Origin: Actinomycetales bacterium Actino_02
Lineage (GTDB): Bacteria > Actinomycetota > Actinomycetes > Propionibacteriales > Propionibacteriaceae
Length of the DNA: 64,000 nt
Direction: 5' to 3'
Assembly: GCA_001603275.1 (NCBI GenBank)
Contig: LUYM01000028.1
Span: forward strand, 62,001 to 126,000
A model generated the notes under the pieces. The model ran no database searches. It was not told where the DNA came from and saw only the letters and a list, made by a program, of their open reading frames with translations. The position numbers were made by a program, and so were the translations under genes. Each line of letters opens with the position of its first letter. Within the stretch, counting starts at the first letter, position 1. Positions 16,335 to 24,776 of the stretch are shown here, piece by piece.

Positions 16335-16360
16335 CGGGCCACTTCAGGAGAGGAACACAG

Positions 16361-17854
16361 ATGAGTACGGTCACCGACACCGACTCCGACACAGTCGCAG
16401 TATCCGGGGTCACCTACCAGCGGGCGGAGGCCGACTACTTCGAGAAGCGCAAGCTCAAGCGCACGGCGGGCTTCTGGGGACTGTGGGGCATGGGAGTGGC
16501 CGCGGTCATCTCCGGCGACTTCTCCGGCTGGAACGCCGGCATTGCCAGCGCCGGATGGGGCGGCTTCGTCCTGGCCGGACTGATCGTGGTGGCCATGTAC
16601 GTTCTGATGATCGAGTCAATCTCCGAGATGGCCTCGGCCATGCCGCACACCGGTGGCGCCTACTCCTTCGCCCGGGCCGCTATGGGCCCCTGGGGCGGCT
16701 TCATCACCGGACTAGCCGAGACCATCGAGTACGTGATGACCGCTGCGGTCGTCATCTACTTCTCCGCCGGCTATGCCGACTCGATCATGAAGACGCTGAC
16801 CGGCTTCAGCTTGGCCGACGCGGGCCTGGTGTGGATCTGGTGGGCAGTGCTCTACGCGATCTTCGTGGCCCTCAACGCGGCAGGCGCCCAGATCTCGTTC
16901 AAGTTCGCCGTCGTCGTCTCGTTCATCTCCATCGCCATCCTGGCGCTTTTCGGCGTGATGGCCGCGTTCTCCGGTCAGCTGAACCTCGGCTCGCTCTTCG
17001 ATATCGCCCCCACCGCCGGCAACTCCGCCTTCCTCCCGTTCGGCTGGACCCCGGTCCTGTTCGCGATGCCGTTCGCCATGTGGCTGTTCCTGGGCATTGA
17101 GGAGCTTCCGCTGGCCGCAGAAGAGGCCCACAACCCGGAGCGGGACATCCCTCGGGCCGGACGGGGCGGCATGCTGACCCTGGTACTGACCGGCGCCGTC
17201 GTGGTCGTGCTCAACCCGGGCGTCCTCGGCGCCAGCGCAATCGGCGGCTCCGGTGAACCGCTGCTGGACGGCTTCCGCGCCATGGTCGGCGAGCAGGCTG
17301 CCGCTGTACTGTCGGCCTTCGCCCTGATCGGTCTACTGGCCAGCGTCCAGGGCATCATGTACGCCTACGGCCGCAACATGTACTCGCTGTCTCGGGCCGG
17401 CTACTACCCCAAGGTGCTCTCGCTGACCGGGGAACGGCAGACGCCCTACCTCGCCCTCATCGTGGGAGCCATCATCGGCTTCTTCTCGCTCTTCGTCGTC
17501 CAGTACGGAAGCACCGAAGCCGGCTCGGTCGTGCTCAACATCGCCGTGTGGGGTGCAGTGCTGTCCTACCTGCTGCAGATGGCGTCCTTCGTGATCCTGC
17601 GATTCAAGGCGCCCAATGCCAGTCGTCCGCACCTGAGCCCGTTCGGCGTTCCCGGAGCAGCGATTGCCGGGGTGCTGGCCCTGGCCATCTTTGTCGGAGT
17701 GCTGGCCAACCCGGCCTACACCATCGCCATCTACACGGTGGTGGTGCTCTATGTGTTGGCGTTGGCCTACTTCGCCATCCACGGACGGCACGTCCTGGTG
17801 CTGTCGCCGGAGGAGGAGTACGCCCTCAACGGCGGCCTGAACACCGACGACTGA
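16361..17854 (+). CDS. APC-superfamily permease, probable ethanolamine permease
   Basis: 497 residues and about 12 transmembrane helices of the amino acid-polyamine-organocation superfamily. Motifs include GFWGLWGMGVAAVISGDFSGWN, EMASAMPHTGGAYSFAR and LGIEELPLAAEEAHNPERDIPRA, which fit the ethanolamine permease subgroup. ATG 16361 has AGGAGAGG upstream. The gene converges, across a small membrane protein, on eutB-eutC, which supports ethanolamine as the substrate. A strong terminator follows at 17867. Confidence 0.85.
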   Translation: MSTVTDTDSDTVAVSGVTYQRAEADYFEKRKLKRTAGFWGLWGMGVAAVISGDFSGWNAGIASAGWGGFVLAGLIVVAMYVLMIESISEMASAMPHTGGAYSFARAAMGPWGGFITGLAETIEYVMTAAVVIYFSAGYADSIMKTLTGFSLADAGLVWIWWAVLYAIFVALNAAGAQISFKFAVVVSFISIAILALFGVMAAFSGQLNLGSLFDIAPTAGNSAFLPFGWTPVLFAMPFAMWLFLGIEELPLAAEEAHNPERDIPRAGRGGMLTLVLTGAVVVVLNPGVLGASAIGGSGEPLLDGFRAMVGEQAAAVLSAFALIGLLASVQGIMYAYGRNMYSLSRAGYYPKVLSLTGERQTPYLALIVGAIIGFFSLFVVQYGSTEAGSVVLNIAVWGAVLSYLLQMASFVILRFKAPNASRPHLSPFGVPGAAIAGVLALAIFVGVLANPAYTIAIYTVVVLYVLALAYFAIHGRHVLVLSPEEEYALNGGLNTDD

Positions 17855-17866
17855 GAGCTGATCGAG

Positions 17867-17898
17867 GGGGCCGGCCGGACACTCGGCCGGCCCCTTTT
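17867..17898 (+). terminator. Intrinsic terminator after the permease gene
   Basis: Perfect 11-bp GC stem, GGGGCCGGCCG with CGGCCGGCCCC, a 6-nt loop, then TTTT. It starts 12 nt after the permease stop codon. Confidence 0.9.
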
Positions 17899-17970
17899 CA
17901 TGCAGTGAACGCGCACTGCAGTGCGCTACGTAAGCGCAACACCACCTCGCGATCGGGCGGCCGCACGCAC

Positions 17971-18017
17971 CTCACCGGGTGGAGAATCTGTGGCATAGCT
18001 TTCACCCTCACCGGGTG
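17971..18017 (+). promoter_or_regulatory. Promoter flanked by two copies of CTCACCGGGTG
   Basis: Identical 11-mers at 17971-17981 and 18007-18017, 36 bp apart, flank a TAGCTT -10 candidate (17996-18001). One copy would overlap the -35 region and the other the transcription start. The second copy is also part of a 7-bp hairpin, TTCACCC...GGGTGAA (18001-18019). The arrangement suggests a repressor site pair for the membrane protein at 18054. Confidence 0.45.
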
Positions 18018-18053
18018 AAGCTGGTCCACCCCACATCAGAAGCAGGTGAATCG

Positions 18054-18356
18054 ATGAGCGATGACTTGCGCACTATCAAGGCCAGCATCTTGGCCACGTC
18101 CGACGAAGACCAGAAGCAGATCGTGGATTCTGTTCTCGCGGTCAATCCTGACTTCATTCCTCAAAGCAGCCGTGATCGCGCCCGGTTGTGGCTGACCTTG
18201 ATCATCGGAGTCCTGGCGGTGGCCGTGCTGGCAATGGCGGCGGCAGTGATCCTGACCGTTCTCGGCCGGGCCGACAATGCCGCTGCCGCCTGGCCGATCG
18301 CGACCGCGGCTTTGGGCGGATTGCTGGGGCTCTTTGCGAAGAGCCCGACCAGCTAG
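18054..18356 (+). CDS. Small two-helix membrane protein, unknown function
   Basis: 100 residues from ATG 18054 (AGGTGA upstream). A charged, soluble N-terminal half (about 1-45, acidic and Gln-rich) is followed by two hydrophobic helices (about 47-72 and 78-97: LTLIIGVLAVAVLAMAAAVIL, WPIATAALGGLLGLF). I recognise no family. It converges on eutC with 12 bp between the stops, and its promoter carries the repeated CTCACCGGGTG element. Confidence 0.6.
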   Translation: MSDDLRTIKASILATSDEDQKQIVDSVLAVNPDFIPQSSRDRARLWLTLIIGVLAVAVLAMAAAVILTVLGRADNAAAAWPIATAALGGLLGLFAKSPTS

Positions 18357-18368
18357 ATCCGCCTGCGT

Positions 18369-19118
18369 CTAGGGAGCGATCTCGGTGATCGAACCCGTGT
18401 CCTTCAAGGCGACGCCCGAGACACCCAGGGCCCGGGCGCCGCGGATCAGATGGATCGCCGTCGCTGCGGCAGCGGCGTAGCTGAGGCCTTCGGGCGGATG
18501 GATGTTGGAGATGCAGTTGCGCTCGGCGTCGGTTCGTCCGGGTTTCGGGGCGTGGGTGAGGTAGATGCCCAGACTGTCGGCCACCGACAGGCCAGGGCGC
18601 TCCCCCACCAGGACGAGCACGGTCTTGGCGCCCAGCGCCTGGCCGATCCAGTCGCCGATCGCCACCCGGGCCTGGGTGACCAGCACCGGCGGCGCCACCG
18701 TCCAGGACGGGTCGAAGCCGGCGAGCAGCGCGGCCAGGGTTGGGATGGCGTGCTCGCTGACCGCCTTGGATGACAGGCCATCGGCGATTACCAGGGCAAG
18801 ATCCCAATCGCCGGCCGGGAGCCCGTCCAGGCCGGCCGGAGCCCGTCCCAGGTCGGGACGCCGCAGATAGACGCTCCGATCCGGGGCCTGAGAGGCGAGA
18901 ACGATCGGCTCACCCAGGCCGAGGTCAGCCAAGCCGGGCAGCAGCGCCGGGACGTCCAGCGGCACGTGGACGGCGTCGCGGGCGGCGGCCAAGGCTTCCT
19001 GCAGCTCCAGCACGGCCGAGGTCGGCAGACTCATTCCGGCGCGTCCCAGGCCGATCCGGGCCTGGGTGCTGGCCCGCAGTGGCGCCCACAGATCGGTGGT
19101 CAGTTCATCGGCGCTCAT
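18369..19118 (-). CDS. eutC: Ethanolamine ammonia-lyase small subunit
   Basis: 249 residues. Together with EutB it forms the adenosylcobalamin-dependent enzyme that splits ethanolamine into acetaldehyde and ammonia. Characteristic stretches are RIGLGRAGMSLPT, VIADGLSSKAV, RVAIGDWIGQALGAKTVLVLVGERPGLSVADSLGIYL and NCISNIHPPEGLSY. The ATG overlaps the eutB stop by 4 bp (ATGA), so the subunits are translated in a coupled manner. No eut shell, EutA or EutE genes are present in the window. Confidence 0.95.
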   Translation of the reverse strand: MSADELTTDLWAPLRASTQARIGLGRAGMSLPTSAVLELQEALAAARDAVHVPLDVPALLPGLADLGLGEPIVLASQAPDRSVYLRRPDLGRAPAGLDGLPAGDWDLALVIADGLSSKAVSEHAIPTLAALLAGFDPSWTVAPPVLVTQARVAIGDWIGQALGAKTVLVLVGERPGLSVADSLGIYLTHAPKPGRTDAERNCISNIHPPEGLSYAAAAATAIHLIRGARALGVSGVALKDTGSITEIAP

Positions 19119-20527
19119 CGGGCGACTCCGGTCAGGGACAGGAGCGGCGAGCCGGCCAGTTCCAGACCGCGGACGGTGCCGTCCGGGTCGGCGATGCCCT
19201 GGCTGGTCAGCCACTTCTCGAACTCCGGCGCCGGCCGCAGGCCCAGCGCATGCCGGATCACCAGCGCATCGTGGTAGGCCAGCGACTGATAGCCGAGCAT
19301 CACATCGTCGGCGCCCGGGACGGTGATCACGAAGTTCACCCCAGCCGCCGCCAGCAGGGTGAGCAGGGTGTCCATGTCGTCGAAGTCGGCCTCGGCGTGG
19401 TTGGTGTAGCAGACGTCCACCCCCATCGGGACGCCGAGCAGCTTGCCGCAGAAGTGGTCCTCCAGCCCGGCCCGGATGATCTGCTTGCCGTCGTAGAGGT
19501 ACTCCGGCCCAATGAAGCCGACCACGGTGTTCAGCAAGAGTGGCGAGAACTCCCTGGCCAGGCCGTAGGCGCGAGCCTCGAGGGTCTGCTGGTCGACCGG
19601 ATGCCCGCCGGTGCCCAGGTGGGCGCCGGCGCTCAGCGAGGATCCCTGACCGGTTTCGAAGTACATCAGGTTGTTGCCGACCGTCCCCCGGCCCAGCGAC
19701 TGCCCGGCCGCCATTCCTTCGCGGAGCAGGTCGATGTTCACCCCGAATGAGGTGTTGGTGCCCTCGGTGCCGCCGATCGACTGGAAGACCAGATCGACCG
19801 GGGCGCCGGCCTCGATCAGGCCGATGGTGGTGGTGATGTGAGCCAAGACGCAGGACTGCATCGGGATCTGGTAGCCGGTGCGGATCTCGTCCAGCATGCC
19901 GAGCAGGTCGGCGGCCACCTGAGGAGAGTCGCCGGCCGGGTTGATCCCCACGACCGCGTCTCCTTGGCCGAGCAGCAGCCCGTCCAGGATGGACGCGGCC
20001 ACACCACGCAGATCGTCGGTGGGGTGGTTCGGCTGCAGCCGGGTGGCCAGCCGTCCGGGCAAGCCGAGGGTGGTGCGGAAGGCTGAGGTGACCCGGCAGG
20101 CCCGCGCCACGGCGATCAGGTCGGAGTTGCGCATGATCTTGCTGACCGCGGCCACCATCTCCGGGGTCAGCCCCGGAGCCAGGGCCGTCAGCGTGGCGGA
20201 CGGATCGGGTCGGCTGATCACTTCCAGCAGCCAATCTCGGAATCCGCCCACGGTCAGGTGCGACACCGGCGCGAAGGCGTCCGCAGAGTGCGAGTCGATG
20301 ATCAGCCGGGTGATCTCGTCGCTCTCGTACGGCACTACCGCTTCGTTGAGGAAGGTGCACAGTTCGACCTCGGCCAACGCCCGCTGAGCCGCCGCCCGTT
20401 CCGCCTCGGACGAGGCCGCAGCGCCGGCCAACTCGTCCCCGGATCGCTTCGGAGTGGCCTTGGCCATCAGCTCCACGAGCGAGTCGAACTGGTAGCTGTG
20501 CCCGTTCACGCTCTGCTGAGCGAACAT
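19115..20527 (-). CDS. eutB: Ethanolamine ammonia-lyase large subunit
   Basis: 470 residues, the catalytic TIM-barrel subunit. Conserved blocks include NEAVVPYESDEITRLI, GDAVVGINPAGDS, IGGTEGTNTSFGV, YFETGQGSSLSAGAHLG and HFCGKLLGVPMGVDVCYTNHAEADFDDMD. The start is ATG 20527, with GGAAGGAG just upstream; a GTG one codon earlier is too close to the ribosome-binding site. The gene opens the eutBC operon. The acetaldehyde product would need to be handled in the cytosol, since no microcompartment genes are near. Confidence 0.96.
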   Translation of the reverse strand: MFAQQSVNGHSYQFDSLVELMAKATPKRSGDELAGAAASSEAERAAAQRALAEVELCTFLNEAVVPYESDEITRLIIDSHSADAFAPVSHLTVGGFRDWLLEVISRPDPSATLTALAPGLTPEMVAAVSKIMRNSDLIAVARACRVTSAFRTTLGLPGRLATRLQPNHPTDDLRGVAASILDGLLLGQGDAVVGINPAGDSPQVAADLLGMLDEIRTGYQIPMQSCVLAHITTTIGLIEAGAPVDLVFQSIGGTEGTNTSFGVNIDLLREGMAAGQSLGRGTVGNNLMYFETGQGSSLSAGAHLGTGGHPVDQQTLEARAYGLAREFSPLLLNTVVGFIGPEYLYDGKQIIRAGLEDHFCGKLLGVPMGVDVCYTNHAEADFDDMDTLLTLLAAAGVNFVITVPGADDVMLGYQSLAYHDALVIRHALGLRPAPEFEKWLTSQGIADPDGTVRGLELAGSPLLSLTGVAR

Positions 20528-20666
20528 CACTCTCCTTCCGGTCGAGCCTGGCCCGACCCCATCAAGGAGTACCGCGACCGTGTTATGGACGGGTTACCGA
20601 GCAGTTTCGCGACTGAGAAGGGCGGACCGACGCCCATCTGGCCCCACGCTCGGGTCAGAGACGGGG

Positions 20667-20833
20667 TGTCGCGGCGAAACCCGCGAAATGGGAACCTGCG
20701 TCGGGCGCAACCCCACGTCTCGCGGAGAAACCCGCGGATACGGCTCCCCAGACGGCCTCATAACGCGGGTATCGCCGCAGGTCGGCCCCATCCGGCCCTG
20801 CGAGGGCTCCATTGCGCGGTTTTCGCCGCAGAT
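20667..20833. repeat. Cluster of four degenerate palindromic repeats
   Basis: The 347-bp gap between eutB and the next gene holds four related units of the form GCGGCGAAACCCGCG: near 20671-20685 and 20720-20737 in one orientation, and near 20763-20780 and 20813-20831 inverted. They are spaced about 43-51 bp apart. Each can form a short GC hairpin. They resemble a REP or BIME-type cluster; apart from the promoter of the next gene I see nothing else in the gap. Confidence 0.5.
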
Positions 20834-20877
20834 CTCGGTGATTCGGTGCGTCAGAGGTGATGAGTAGGGTTCGGCGC

Positions 20878-21729
20878 ATGACCACACGGACCCGTCTTGC
20901 TCGAATCGGTGAGCTCCCGCTGCGCCCGGCCGAGCAGGCGCGGCTTGCCGCCATGGCCGGCGGCACCCTGGCCGAGGCCGGGCCAGACACCGAGGTCGCT
21001 CTGATCTCAACAGCCACTCCGCTCACCGAGGACGCCCTCACCGCACTGCCCGCCCTGCGGCATGTCGCCCTGTGCGGGACGTCGTATGGCCGCATCGATC
21101 TGGACGCGCTCCAGCGTCGTGGGATCACCACCTCCAACGTGGCCGACTACAGCGACGAGACCACCGCCGAGGTGATCTTCATGCAGTTGGTGGCCGTCGC
21201 CCGCGGGTATGGCACCGTCCAGTGGCGAGCCGAGTCGCACGAGCTGTTCGGCAAGCGGCTGCTGATCGTCGGCCTGGGCGCCCTGGGCTCGGCGGTGGCC
21301 CATCTCGGGCTGGCCTACGGGATGCAGGTCTCCCATCTGTCCCGCTCGGCCAAGCCCCAATGGGAGGCCAAAGGGGTGCGCCGGGCCGCACGTCCGGACG
21401 CCTTCGCCGAGGCCGACGTCGTCGTGGTCACCGGACCGACCGGCGCTGGATTGGTCACGGCCGACGACCTGGCCCAGTTGCACGACGCGATCCTGCTGCA
21501 GGCATCGGGCGGGCGAGTCATCGACGATGCGGCCTTCCGCAAGTGGATCACCCGCGGCGACAACGCCGCCATCTTCGATCTGGCCGCCGGCGAGGACGTC
21601 TACGCCGACTACACCCAGCTCCCCCGCGTGGTGTTCCCCCGCGCCATCTCCGGCCTGAGCGACGAGTCGCGCCAACGCTTGGGCGAGCAGGTGATCGCCA
21701 ACGTCGAAGCTGCCATACCGCTCGTCTGA
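20878..21729 (+). CDS. D-2-hydroxyacid dehydrogenase-like protein lacking catalytic residues
   Basis: 283 residues with the Rossmann NAD-binding core of the D-isomer 2-hydroxyacid dehydrogenases (G132-L-G-A-L-G137). The usual catalytic Arg (SRG) is replaced in QASGGRVIDD (G211), and the usual His of TPHIAG is absent (FPRAISG at about 253-259). It may bind NAD(H) without classic dehydrogenase chemistry, or use shifted residues (R213, R255). The protein is also short at the N-terminus. A leaderless start is likely: TAGGGT (20865-20870) lies 7 nt before ATG 20878. Confidence 0.8.
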   Translation: MTTRTRLARIGELPLRPAEQARLAAMAGGTLAEAGPDTEVALISTATPLTEDALTALPALRHVALCGTSYGRIDLDALQRRGITTSNVADYSDETTAEVIFMQLVAVARGYGTVQWRAESHELFGKRLLIVGLGALGSAVAHLGLAYGMQVSHLSRSAKPQWEAKGVRRAARPDAFAEADVVVVTGPTGAGLVTADDLAQLHDAILLQASGGRVIDDAAFRKWITRGDNAAIFDLAAGEDVYADYTQLPRVVFPRAISGLSDESRQRLGEQVIANVEAAIPLV

Positions 21730-21760
21730 CGGGGCTACCGAAGCGGTCAGGTCGGCCGAG

Positions 21761-22291
21761 TCACGCCGATAGTGCAGCGAACTCGACGTCGCTGAGTTCG
21801 AACTGGCGATAGCGACTGCCGACCCCCAGGAACTCGGCCTCACCGCCGAAGCCGATCTCCCGCATGCCGATTCGACGCAGGATCGCCACGGATGCGACGT
21901 TCGCATCGATGGTCTCGGCCCAGATCGTCCGCAGCCTCAGGACGTCGAACCCATAGGCGAGACCGGCCCGCGCCACCAGAGTTCCCAGACCCCGGTTCCA
22001 GCGATCTCGCCCGCCAATCAGGTAGCCCAGCTCGCGGCGATCCGATTCTGAGCCGTTCAGATCGACATAGCCGACGATCTCGCCGGACACACTCGCCGCA
22101 AGCCGGATCAAGCCTGGCGGTGGCTGCGCAATCATGGCGGCCCACCACTCGCGGCGATCGGCAAGGGCCGTGCCTGGCGACCAACCGGCGTGCTCACAGA
22201 AGACGGGATCGGTGCCCCACTCGGCGAACACAACGGCGTCTCCAGCCGCCAGACTTCGGAGCTGGACCTCGGGCAAGACCTGGGAGCGCAC
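21761..22291 (-). CDS. GNAT-family N-acetyltransferase
   Basis: 176 residues. GNAT core with the RimJ/RimL-type pattern: an N-terminal LRSLAAGDAVVFAEW, the beta-4 strand GEIVGYVDLN, the acetyl-CoA loop (DRWNRGLGTLVARAGLAYGF, about 97-116) and ANVASVAILRRIGMREIG. It probably acetylates a protein N-terminus or a small amine; the substrate is unknown. TACGGT lies 6 nt before GTG 22291, again a leaderless arrangement. Confidence 0.88.
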   Translation of the reverse strand: MRSQVLPEVQLRSLAAGDAVVFAEWGTDPVFCEHAGWSPGTALADRREWWAAMIAQPPPGLIRLAASVSGEIVGYVDLNGSESDRRELGYLIGGRDRWNRGLGTLVARAGLAYGFDVLRLRTIWAETIDANVASVAILRRIGMREIGFGGEAEFLGVGSRYRQFELSDVEFAALSA

Positions 22292-22338
22292 AGCTTGACC
22301 GTAGCGGCGGAACAGGCCGACCGACTCGAAGACCTCGC

Positions 22339-22953
22339 CTAGGAGCGGTGGCTTCGGGTCAGGTTGCCCTCGGCGCGAGCCTTGATGCCCAACAGCATCT
22401 TGCGGAACATCGGGAAGTCGCCCAGCTCGAGGATCGGGGCGAAGGCCAGCCCGCTAGGTGAGTCGTAGGCGATTCGGATTCGGCTGATCAGCCGCGTCCC
22501 GCCTCCGGCGAGGGGACGCAGCACCCAGACCCAGGTGCCGGCCACGGAGTTGCGCCACAGCAGCGTCCGGTTCGGTTCGACCAGGGCCACCTTCCACGGC
22601 GAATCCTCGATCGGCCCGAACGGGTTCATCGGTGCGGCCGGATCGCCGACCTCGACCTGCTGCCACTCGTCCAGGAGCTCGGTGGCGCTGGGACGTCCCA
22701 GGTTGTCCAGGAGGTCATAGGAGTACCAGCCGGCCTTGCCGGTGCCGATCTGAACGATCCAGCCCCACACGTCCTCCGGTGGCGCGTCGATGTCGATGGC
22801 CCTGGTGGCGTGCATGCCGAAGGTCGAGACGGGCAACTCGTCGCCGGGCAGAGTCTCCGTCCGCTCGTCCGGGGTGGCGCCCCAGCCGGTGTGCCAGCTG
22901 CGGAACAGCGCCGCCACTGTGAGCAGACCGAGGATTCGTCGCAGCCACTTCAT
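22339..22953 (-). CDS. SRPBCC-family (START/Bet v1-like) membrane-anchored protein
   Basis: 204 residues from ATG 22953. A short N-terminal hydrophobic anchor (LRRILGLLTVAALF) precedes an SRPBCC domain (about 40-190) with the pattern ATRAIDIDAPPEDVWGWIVQIGTGKAGWYSYDLLDNLGR. Proteins of this type bind hydrophobic ligands; none can be named. TAGCGT ends 7 nt before the ATG (leaderless). GNAT lies upstream on the same strand order only in the loose sense of clustering; no coupling is visible. Confidence 0.8.
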   Translation of the reverse strand: MKWLRRILGLLTVAALFRSWHTGWGATPDERTETLPGDELPVSTFGMHATRAIDIDAPPEDVWGWIVQIGTGKAGWYSYDLLDNLGRPSATELLDEWQQVEVGDPAAPMNPFGPIEDSPWKVALVEPNRTLLWRNSVAGTWVWVLRPLAGGGTRLISRIRIAYDSPSGLAFAPILELGDFPMFRKMLLGIKARAEGNLTRSHRS

Positions 22954-23002
22954 GGCACCGACGCTACCCACCCGGCGACCGCAGCGCAGCCGGACCACCG
23001 AC

Positions 23003-23932
23003 TCAGTCGGCCTTGATCTCCCGAGCCCGATGGACGATCCGAGGGTCGGGCGTGCCGACCACTTCGTGGTTCTTGTCCTCGTAGTCGAACTGGCTGAGGA
23101 AGAACTTCATGGCGTTCAGCCGAGCCCGCTTCTTGTCGTTGCTGCGCACCGACATCCACGGCGCATGATCGGTGTCGGTGGCCGCGATCATCGCATCCTT
23201 GGCTGCGGTGTAGGCGTCCCAGCGCCCCAGCGACTCCAGATCCATCGGAGACAGCTTCCAGCGGCGCACCGGGTCGATCTGACGGATCGCAAACCGGGTT
23301 CGTTGCTCCCGCTGGGTCACCGAGAACCAGAACTTGGTGAGGTGGATGCCCGCGTCCACGATCATTCGCTCGAACTCAGGGGCCTGCCGCATGAACACGT
23401 CGTACTCCGCGTCCGAGCAGAAGCCCATCACCCGCTCGACACCGGCCCGGTTGTACCAGGAGCGGTCGAACAAGACGATCTCGCCCTCGGTCGGGAAGTG
23501 CTGGATGTAGCGCTGGAAGTACCACTGACCACGCTCACGGTCGTTCGGGGCGGCCAGCGCCACCACCCGAGCCGCCCGCGGATTCAGATGCTCGGTGAAG
23601 CGCTTGATGGTGCCACCCTTGCCGGCGGCATCGCGCCCTTCGAAGATGATGATGTTGCGCAGCCCGGTGTCCTGGCCCCAGTACTGCAGCTTCAGCAGCT
23701 CGATCTGGAGCAGGTACTTCTCCTGCTCGTAGGTCTCCCGATCCATCAGCTCTTCGTAGGGGTAATCCTCCTGCCAGGTGAGCACGGCCCGGCCGCCCGG
23801 GTCGATCAGCTGTGGATCGGCCCCCTCGCCTCCGGTCACCGAATAGCCCTTGGCAACGAGCTCGTCGATGAACTCGCGTAGGTTTACCTCGAGGTCGAGC
23901 GGCGTCGCATCCAGTTGCGGCTTCTTGGCCAT
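23003..23932 (-). CDS. ppk2: Polyphosphate kinase 2
   Basis: 309 residues, single-domain PPK2. Transfers phosphate between polyphosphate and nucleoside di- or triphosphates. Walker A is GRDAAGKGGTIKR (about 99-111), the Walker B/lid region is VLFDRSWYNRAGVERVMGFC, and the core also shows FERMIVDAGIHLTKFWFSVT and the C-terminal WMSVRSNDKKRARLN. Whether it prefers NDP or NMP cannot be read from the sequence. GAGAGGACG lies upstream of the ATG. Confidence 0.93.
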   Translation of the reverse strand: MAKKPQLDATPLDLEVNLREFIDELVAKGYSVTGGEGADPQLIDPGGRAVLTWQEDYPYEELMDRETYEQEKYLLQIELLKLQYWGQDTGLRNIIIFEGRDAAGKGGTIKRFTEHLNPRAARVVALAAPNDRERGQWYFQRYIQHFPTEGEIVLFDRSWYNRAGVERVMGFCSDAEYDVFMRQAPEFERMIVDAGIHLTKFWFSVTQREQRTRFAIRQIDPVRRWKLSPMDLESLGRWDAYTAAKDAMIAATDTDHAPWMSVRSNDKKRARLNAMKFFLSQFDYEDKNHEVVGTPDPRIVHRAREIKAD

Positions 23933-24039
23933 TACGGCTCGCGTCCTCTCAGTTCGTCGGTTCTCAGCCTAGCGGCGAGGGGTTCTATTCTGAGCGGTCG
24001 TGGCCACGATGGCCACGCAGATGGCAATAAGGTGGACGG

Positions 24040-24669
24040 GTGAACGACAAACTGGTCTGGATCGACTGCGAGATGACCGGTCTCGACCTACACAGCGACG
24101 CATTGATCGAAGTGGCCGCGCTGGTCACCGACGCCGAGCTCAACGTGCTGGGCGACGGCATCCAGGTAGTCATCAAACCGCCGGCAGAGGCGCTGGCACA
24201 GATGTCCGACTTCGTCCGTGGGATGCATGCCAACTCTGGGCTGCTGCCGCTGTTGGCCGATGGCCTGGAGATGGCCGAGGCCGAGCAGAAGGTGCTCGAC
24301 TACATTCGCGAGCACGTCCCCGAGGTGCGCCGGGCCCCGTTGGCTGGCAACACCATCGGCACCGATCGCGCGTTCCTCGCCCGGGACATGCCGACCCTGG
24401 AGGCACACGTCCACTACCGCAATGTGGACGTCTCCAGCCTGAAGGAGTTGGCCCGGCGATGGTACCCGCGGACGTATCACAACGCGCCGGCCAAGAACGG
24501 CAACCACCGGGCGCTGGCCGACATCACCGAGTCGATCGAAGAGCTGCGCTACTACCGCGAGGCGCTGTTCGTGCCGAGCCCGGGCTATGCCACCGACGTG
24601 TTGCGCGAGATCTCGGCCCGCCACCAGGGTTCGCTGGCCGGCGAGCGTCCGGCTCCGACCGCGAACTGA
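24040..24669 (+). CDS. orn: Oligoribonuclease
   Basis: 209 residues. A DEDDh 3'-5' exonuclease that finishes RNA decay by degrading 2-5-mers, including pGpG. Motifs: WIDCEMTGLD (Exo I, catalytic Asp and Glu), GNTIGTDRAFLARDMP (Exo II) and YHNAPAKNGNHRALADITESIEEL (Exo III with His and Asp). GTG 24040 follows TAAGGT (24028-24033) by 6 nt, a leaderless arrangement. Confidence 0.96.
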   Translation: MNDKLVWIDCEMTGLDLHSDALIEVAALVTDAELNVLGDGIQVVIKPPAEALAQMSDFVRGMHANSGLLPLLADGLEMAEAEQKVLDYIREHVPEVRRAPLAGNTIGTDRAFLARDMPTLEAHVHYRNVDVSSLKELARRWYPRTYHNAPAKNGNHRALADITESIEELRYYREALFVPSPGYATDVLREISARHQGSLAGERPAPTAN

Positions 24670-24776
24670 GCGCTGGCGGCGCATCCGCGCGCCGCGCGAT
24701 CTGTGGGACGGCTGATTTCTGCTCTGCCAGGCCAAACCGCTAAGCTAATCCAGCCCTGACGGGCACGCAGTGCATG

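Noticed and set aside
16203-16360. Cobalamin riboswitch before the ethanolamine permease
   Set aside because: The region is too short, and no B12-box-like conserved sequence is visible; only the terminator hairpin is supported.
20667-20833. CRISPR array
   Set aside because: The repeats are degenerate, occur in both orientations and are palindromic along their length, with irregular spacing; there are no cas genes.
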